Assembly (NCBI RefSeq): GCF_016808335.1
Contig: NC_053149.1
Location: 36,782,118 to 36,846,117 of the forward strand
Direction of reading: 5' to 3'
DNA: 64,000 bases
Source of the DNA: Panicum virgatum
Taxonomy: Eukaryota; Streptophyta; Magnoliopsida; Poales; Poaceae
Shown: piece by piece, positions 58,856 through 64,000 of the stretch
Position numbering within the stretch: the first letter of the stretch is position 1
How the letters are laid out: each line of letters starts with the position of its first letter
Made by a program: the position numbers and the translations under genes
Notes under the pieces: generated by a model
Databases searched by the model: none
Seen by the model: the letters and a program-made list of their open reading frames with translations, nothing else
What the model was told of the DNA's origin: nothing

Positions 58856-59640
58856 TGCAAGGATCGATGGACCAAGAGGGGGGTGAATTGGGCCTTTTTC
58901 AAATTTCTAAGACAAAGTAAAGCAACCTTAACCTATGCAATACTAGTAAGGCTCAATTCACCAACCGGCTAACTAAGCAAACTACACAAGCTATAAAGGA
59001 TATAACAAGATACGAAACTAAGCAAGGTAGAGCTAAGTTATGATCTCTAAGGTCAAGCACATGAATAATTGCATGAAAGTAAGTGCTTGAAAGTAAAGAG
59101 TGGGCAAGAGACGACCAGATTTTTTCCGTGGTGTCGATGTGTTGGCACCCACCCCTAATCCACGTTGTGACACTCACTAAGAGTCTTGTCACCTTCCAAG
59201 TCACCGAGACTAGGGTGCTCACTAAGAGTCTCCGTTCACCATCCCGGCGTGGTGGAGCTCAAGCCACGTACATAACTTCTTCGGGCTCCCACAATCAACT
59301 TGGCAAGCTCCGGAAGAAACACCTCAATCACCAAGATCGCCTAGGTGCTACCAATCACCAAGAGTAACAAGCTAGGGCCTTCACTTGAGCAAGAACCGAT
59401 CACCAAGAACGGATGCACACAAGCTTCTCTCTACTCAAGTCCTTAGTCTTGCTTCTTGAATGATTGAATGAACAAATGTGTGGAAGATGAAGCTCAAGAT
59501 GGCTCTCAATAAAATATATGAGTGTATGAATGTTACCTGGTGTCAAGAGTGCAAAATGACCCATTGGAGGAGTATATATAGGCAGCTCACACGAATAGAG
59601 CCGTTGGAGAAAAGCTACCAGAAAACTGCTTAGCGCCGGT
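58856..59640 (-). repeat. Partial 5' LTR of the large copia element
   Basis: Starts TGCAAGGATCGATGG and matches 44344-45133 nearly base for base. It includes TATATATA (about 59572-59580) and stops at GCGCCGGTTAA, exactly inside the first CCGGTT motif, where an unrelated junction begins. Confidence 0.85.
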
Positions 59641-60220
59641 TAATGACAACCATTATTGCTTATCGCGGCACGGCGAGGAAGCGGTCCAGGCCGTTGTCGT
59701 CATCGTCGTCGGAAGGAGAACCCTCGGTGATGGATGGGAGCTGCGGGTCTGAACTGACTAGAGGTGTAGCTGTCGTGGAGGCTCTCGTGCTGGCACTGCC
59801 TGGAAGAGGGTCCGTAGAAGTGGTAACTGGGTCAGCAGAAGAAGTGTCAACATCTGAAGTCGTGACTGCTGAAGCTGCCAGCTGCGTCGACTGCGGAAGT
59901 ATAGACTCCTCTCCTCCTCCTCCCCCTGAAAGTGGTGCCTGTGGTACGACGGGGAGGGCGACTGACTGAACCGCTGACGGTGAGTCCTGAAAGAGCGTAG
60001 TCGCTGGCAGTGGTGAGAAGAGCGGACGACCGGCAGACCCAAGAAGTGTGGACATCGAGAACGTGGTCTCCGGTGTCGTTGAAGAAGCTGGAGCTGCAGT
60101 AGGGGCTGGAGCTAGTGTGACTGCAAGCTGAGGTGCTCCAACACCCTGAAGTCCTGGCTGCTGCGGGGCGAGTTCGATGTGAGTGTAAAGCTGTGTGATC
60201 ATCCCGAACATCGCCATCAT
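59641..60220 (-). pseudogene. Second copy of the extra-ORF C terminus
   Basis: 59659-60220 is a close copy of 46274-46840, carrying the Ser/Thr/Pro-rich tail, LGSAGRPLFSPLPATT and the Asp run of the extra ORF. It is reached from the partial LTR through 18 bp (59641-59658) that are the reverse complement of 45893-45910. It breaks off at MMAMFG (60220), where non-homologous sequence starts. A stop present in the other copy (near 46776) is a Gln codon here. Confidence 0.8.
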
Positions 60221-60502
60221 GCTAGAAGAGAACTTGTGAGTGACAAGAAAAGTCCATGCTACCTCATCTTGCAACCCCAATGCTCTCATCGGATCCACTC
60301 TGGATATTATGTCCTTGCATCTTCCAATGAGGTAAGTTCTCTGTGAACTGGTTGCAGGTATGTATGTCGTTCTTTTGGGGTTGCCTGTTTTTGGGTGCCC
60401 AAGAACTGACATCTCTGGCAGGAAGGCTTAATCTTGTCACAACGTATTCCGGGAGAAGGAGAAATTTCTCCGCAAGATGCTACAAGAGGACTTGTGAGGT
60501 GA
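60221..60502 (+). other. Two candidate exons of an unrecognised gene end
   Basis: An open segment 60221-60331 (ELVSDKKSPCYLILQPQC..) ends at AATGAG followed by GTAAGT. After CTCTGGCAG a second segment (60420-60502) reads GLILSQRIPGEGEISPQD and closes at TGA. Splice signals are good and phases agree, but I do not recognise the protein. A minus-strand reading of the same DNA is also open, so this may be chance. Confidence 0.25.
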
Positions 60503-61066
60503 TTACTGTAATCTGCCTCCATACTCTTGAAACTTTTCTCCCAGAGTACGAGTATCATTATTCCCTTAGTGGGAATAACAAGTTTGTACTTAGTCATGGC
60601 CTCGGGCCGATCTAGCTGCAGCAGACATCGACTAGAAGCTCCAAGAGATCCAGGCAGTGTGCATGCAGGTCCGAGTCATTGTAAAGCTAGTTAGGAAAAA
60701 TTACTCCAGTTGTAATGTCGAGTAGTTGTACTGTGTCGAGTACTTTTCCTTGTTTTGGAATGTAATCCCAATCGAGGAAAGAAGAGTCGAGTAGTTGACT
60801 AGGGATGTGTGTGTTTTCTTTTTCCAGAATGTTACCTTAGAAAAAGGAATGTCTCAATAAATCCCGCTTTTTCCGTGATTTGCAACGGACTGTTGGCCTG
60901 CTGGGTGCTGCCACCGCCTCTTATAAAATGAAACAGTAACTAGGTTTTACCCCACTGGCCGCCTTCACTTTCGCTGATTTAGATCTGTTCTTGCCCTCAA
61001 GCCCCTAGATCTAAAGTTCTTGCTTCTCCTTACTTCCCAACTCCGCTCCTAGTTTTTTGCCAGTGT
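60503..61066 (+). other. Likely LTR/leader of the following spliced element
   Basis: Contains TCGAGTAGT or TCGAGTAC at 60718, 60736 and 60787, the motif that recurs in the introns downstream, and a TATA-like CTTATAAAATG near 60920. A pyrimidine-rich leader precedes the ATG at 61067. LTR ends were not defined. Confidence 0.35.
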
Positions 61067-63957
61067 ATGCGCGTGAAGCATTCCGTAGATTTTCGGATGG
61101 CACCCAAGAAGACCAGCAAGGGGAAGGGTACAGCTGCAGAGCCAACTCGTGAGGAAGGCTGGGAGTCAAGTAAGTGTTCCTGATCTAACTTGGAATCCTT
61201 GGTTAAGCAAGGCTTTTTGCCATTAGAGTCAGTAATCCAATGGCGTCCTGCATTTGGTGATGCCCGTACATTTGAGAATACGGGCGAGATTATTGGATTT
61301 GTTCCATATTTTGAGCGAGGGTTGGGTCTTCCCAGCTCTAATTTCTTTTATGGACTCCTATATTATTATGGGATCCAGCTTCACCATCTTACACCAAATT
61401 CTTTTGTGCATATGTCTGTCTTCGTGCATTTGTGCGAAGCTTTTCTGGGGATCGAGCCCCATTTCGATCTTTTCCGGCACCTTTTTAATCTTAAGCCTCA
61501 GCCAAGTTCGGCTAGTTTAGATGTAGTTGGTGGGGCAGGGGTTCAATTGTGACAGAGGATGGATAGGGTTTACATTCCCTATAAATTATCTCAAAAGGTG
61601 ATCGACTGGAAACCAAGATGGTTTTATATCGAAAACCATGGAAACAGCCTTCCACCCATCCTAGCTGGCCCTCCCGTTCAGCGGGCTGAATGGTTGGAAA
61701 AGCCTATTGATATGAGCCAGATTTCAGAGCTGCTAGAAATAATTGCAAGTCTGAAGCAAAAAGGATTAAGTGGAGAGGCTGTAGCCTTTGACTGGATGAA
61801 GCGTAGAATCCAACCTCTCCAAGCTCGAGTTACTTTTGGTTTTGAATACCGGGGGAAAAATGATCCGTCGCGGTGTTCGAAAGAAGAGATCTACAATGGA
61901 GAAGCTCTTCGTCGAGTACAACGACTATTCGAGAAGGTGGAACATGTTCCGCACCTCCTCAACACATTTTCAGTGCTGAATCCTCCCAAGGAGGTAAGTG
62001 ACAAGTAGTCGATTTGTAATATCGAGTACTTTATTTTTGCCACTGACGATTTTTCCCTTTCTTTTTGTAGGATGATGTGAATGTTTATAGGAGTAGTCCT
62101 CCTTTGCCAGGCATATTTCGCCCATCCCATCTTATTCCAAGTGCTTATGCCAAACTTGTGCCTGATTCTGAAGATTCTTCAGAAATTGAAGGCTTTAGTT
62201 CTGATGATGAAACTGAAAATGCAGAAGCTGCGGAATCAGGCGGGGATGATGACAGGACAGATAGTCCCAATCAAAGCGAGGACACCCATGCGGGTCACCC
62301 AATGGGTACTCGCTCAACTATGAGGAAGCGAAGCAGCTCCTCATAGACTACTAGCAACAGGTAAGTAGCAAGTTAATTGCAATCAAAAGCTTCTGATTAC
62401 GATTCGCTGGTTTTGTCTTGAGTCTTTCGTTTTAAGTCCAGCAACTAAAGTGTCGTGGACCTCAACATCTGGGGATGATGCTGGGGTGGGACAAACCGTC
62501 CCTTCCACCACAGTGGACTCGTCAAAAGGGACTAGGACTACTCTTCCGGCGAGTAGTTTCAATGTGGATAAAGCCGGTGACACGGGTAAGCAGGCCCTAA
62601 TTGTGAAGCCTGCCCGCAAATTTGGGATCAAAGGGCTTGCTCTGAAAAGAGCTCCTACGTAAGTTCTTCGAAACTTGTAATTGTAGGATTTGCCTTTATA
62701 TCGAGTAGTTTATAACTACTTTGTCTTTTCAGCGACACGGTCTTGGGGAAGGATGCTGAGGACGACTCAGCCCCCAAATCGGCAATGGAGAAGCCTCCGA
62801 GTACTCTTCATATGAGTGCTCGTGAGACTGAAGACATGGTGAATTCCATGCTTCGAGATTCTCCGTTGCCTGATACCGAGAGGAGCGATGAGAAGCTCCC
62901 GGAGGATAGTGGAAGCGGCAAGCCTTCAGAAGAGGAGGATGATGGCAAGAAGCTTCCCGAGGGAGGCAATGATAAGCTGCCGGAGGAGACCCCTACAGGT
63001 AAACTTGTGCCACATTGTTATTGAGGGAAAATTCGATTCATGCCACCACAACTCCGTGAAATTGGGTGTCATGTTGAAAATCATACCACTCAATGGCATG
63101 ATTTTCAACATGAGATCCAATTTCAAGAAATTGGAGTGGCATGGATCCAACTGACCCAAGCTATCCTTTTTTTTTGCTCTTAATTTGATTAAGTAGCATG
63201 TTATTCCTCTAGATTCCCAAAATACGGGGAATACTGTAGGGAAGATTGCAGATATGCCCAAGAGGGCTGTATCTGAAGTGCGGGCGAATACTTCCCAGGT
63301 CTCATCGGGAAGTGACGTGCCGCAAGAGAAAGCGGAGCTTGCTTTCAAGCTACTGGAGGTAAGTAGTCGAATACTCCGAATACTTTAGTATAGATCGAGT
63401 AGTATACTGATCTTTTTATTTTTGCAGGAAGCACTGGGGAGGGAGGCTGGCCAAGCTCGGGACGATACAGAGCTGAATGCTCTGAGAGAGAGGGTGAAAA
63501 CACTCTCGTCCGAGAAGACTGCTCTCCAGGGGAAGCTTAAGAAGCTCTCCCAATCCAAAAAAGGTTAGTCTTTAGCATATATTATGCATTCGACTAGTTG
63601 GTCTGCTTGGTTTTTATAAGATTTTCTTTCAATCGAGTACACAGCTTGTGCAAAATCTTTAAAGATTTAGGAAAACTTGGTACTGGATCTAAAGATTCTT
63701 ATGTACCGAAATGCGGATGAGATTGAAAAGCTCAAAAAGATCAAGGAGGACTCTGACCGGGAGGCCTTGACGGTTCTTCAGCAACTCAGGACCTTGTCAG
63801 AATCATGGGACTCGATGCAGCGAGAGCTCGTGGAGCTGAGGCAAGTGAGGGATGCTGCTCAAGAAGTAGTCGAGGTCATGGATATCCCTGAAGGGAACGA
63901 AGACGAACCGCTTTCGCTGGTGGGGAGACTTCGTAAAGTACCCGAGGCCTTTGAAAG
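61067..63957 (+). pseudogene. 'Putative gypsy type transposon' (Transposase_28) gag-like gene, spliced, broken
   Basis: Exons 61067-61993, 62071-62360, 62437-62658, 62733-62998, 63213-63358, 63428-63563 and 63671-63957 have GT..AG borders. Exon 1 carries the family hallmark: QWRPAFGDARTFENTGEI, FERGLGLPSSNFFYGLLYYY, LTPNSFVHMSVFVHLCEAFLG. Exons 2-5 are acidic and Ser-rich linker; the last two encode a coiled coil (LNALRERVKTLSSEKTALQ, LKKIKEDSDREALTVLQQL) and a VVEVMDIPEGNEDEPLSLV tail. In-frame stops at 61181-61183, 61550-61552 and 62344-62346 and a phase mismatch before the last exon make it a pseudogene. This family occurs in grass gypsy-type elements; its role is not established. It continues past the window edge. 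Confidence 0.75.
63035..63150. mobile_element. Fold-back MITE in an intron
   Basis: CATGCCAC (63039) pairs with GTGGCATG (63136-63143), and GTCATGTTGAAAATCAT pairs with ATGATTTTCAACATGA, forming a hairpin about 110 bp long with a short loop. It sits in the intron between the fourth and fifth exons of the Transposase_28 gene. No target duplication was identified. Confidence 0.55.
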
Positions 63958-64000
63958 GTATGTCTCCGCAACCACCTGTCAGTACGTGGGTCATGTACTT

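Larger units (their letters stand above)
44344..59640 (-). mobile_element. SIRE/Maximus-like Ty1/copia element, near complete, defective
   Basis: Read from right to left: partial 5' LTR (58856-59640), gag (58765-56966), protease-integrase-RT-RNase H (56950-53685), non-coding DNA split by a solo LTR, an extra ORF (48788-46265), a polypurine tract (AAAAAGGGGGAGAT, complement at about 45948-45962) and the 3' LTR (44344-45947). The gene order (protease, integrase, RT, RNase H) is that of Ty1/copia. The extra ORF after pol and long LTRs fit the SIRE/Maximus lineage. The LTR copies differ by scattered substitutions, so insertion is not very recent. Stops and frameshifts in gag, pol and the extra ORF make it inactive. 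Confidence 0.85.

Noticed and set aside
61169..61200. An intron starting at GTAAGT (61170) in the first exon of the Transposase_28 gene
   Set aside because: No acceptor allows a realistic intron length while keeping the following conserved segment. The frame runs through apart from one TGA, so a nonsense change is simpler.

Overview
The window is nuclear DNA of a grass (Poaceae), probably panicoid. The evidence is spliced plant genes with GT..AG introns, Stowaway MITEs, Helitrons ending in CTAG before T, CACTA elements with TTTGCCGAGTG or ACCGGT subterminal repeats, a Mutator-like element with a 9-bp target duplication, and dense nested LTR retrotransposons. The species cannot be fixed from the sequence alone. 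No bacterial, organellar, CRISPR or tRNA features were seen.

Only three ordinary host genes are visible. (1) An intact single-exon gene for a six-helix membrane protein (6251-7201, +). (2) The last four exons of a PP2C phosphatase gene (18506-21597, +), whose upstream exons are missing and whose remaining intron abuts a copia retrotransposon. (3) A complete six-exon SWEET2-like sugar transporter gene (23143-24805, -). Genes 2 and 3 converge on about 1.5 kb of DNA without recognised genes.

Transposons fill the rest. 1-5.9 kb: gypsy LTR remnants, a broken zinc-knuckle gene and a CACTA-like block with a 71-bp tandem repeat. 7.4-9.2 kb: a solo LTR, a Stowaway MITE and a Helitron. 9.3-18.5 kb: a copia-type LTR fragment containing a hAT element that itself contains a 3.5-kb solo LTR, then a 3.6-kb copia fragment. 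25.5-33 kb: a second Helitron and an Athila-like gypsy element split by a young copia derivative with a perfect 5-bp duplication. 34-36.5 kb: a local tandem duplication, one copy carrying a 1.25-kb CACTA element that captured part of a neutral/alkaline invertase gene. 38.3-41.5 kb: a complete Mutator-like element carrying an eight-exon plant-mobile-domain gene. 41.9-43.1 kb: two nested MITE-like elements. 44.3-59.6 kb: a large SIRE/Maximus-like copia element on the minus strand with gag, pol and an extra ORF, split by another 3.5-kb solo LTR. 59.6-60.2 kb: a second copy of the end of that extra ORF. 60.7-64 kb: a spliced, broken gene of the 'putative gypsy type transposon' (Transposase_28) family.

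The most interesting pattern is a shared promoter layout. Clusters of CCGGTT/AACCGG half-sites sit 30-65 bp upstream of a TATA box in at least four LTRs of different families, and the same layout recurs inside the large copia element just upstream of its extra ORF, as if that ORF had its own LTR-like promoter. The gene captures by the CACTA and Mutator-like elements, and an 18-bp inverted filler at a retrotransposon deletion junction, are also worth checking.
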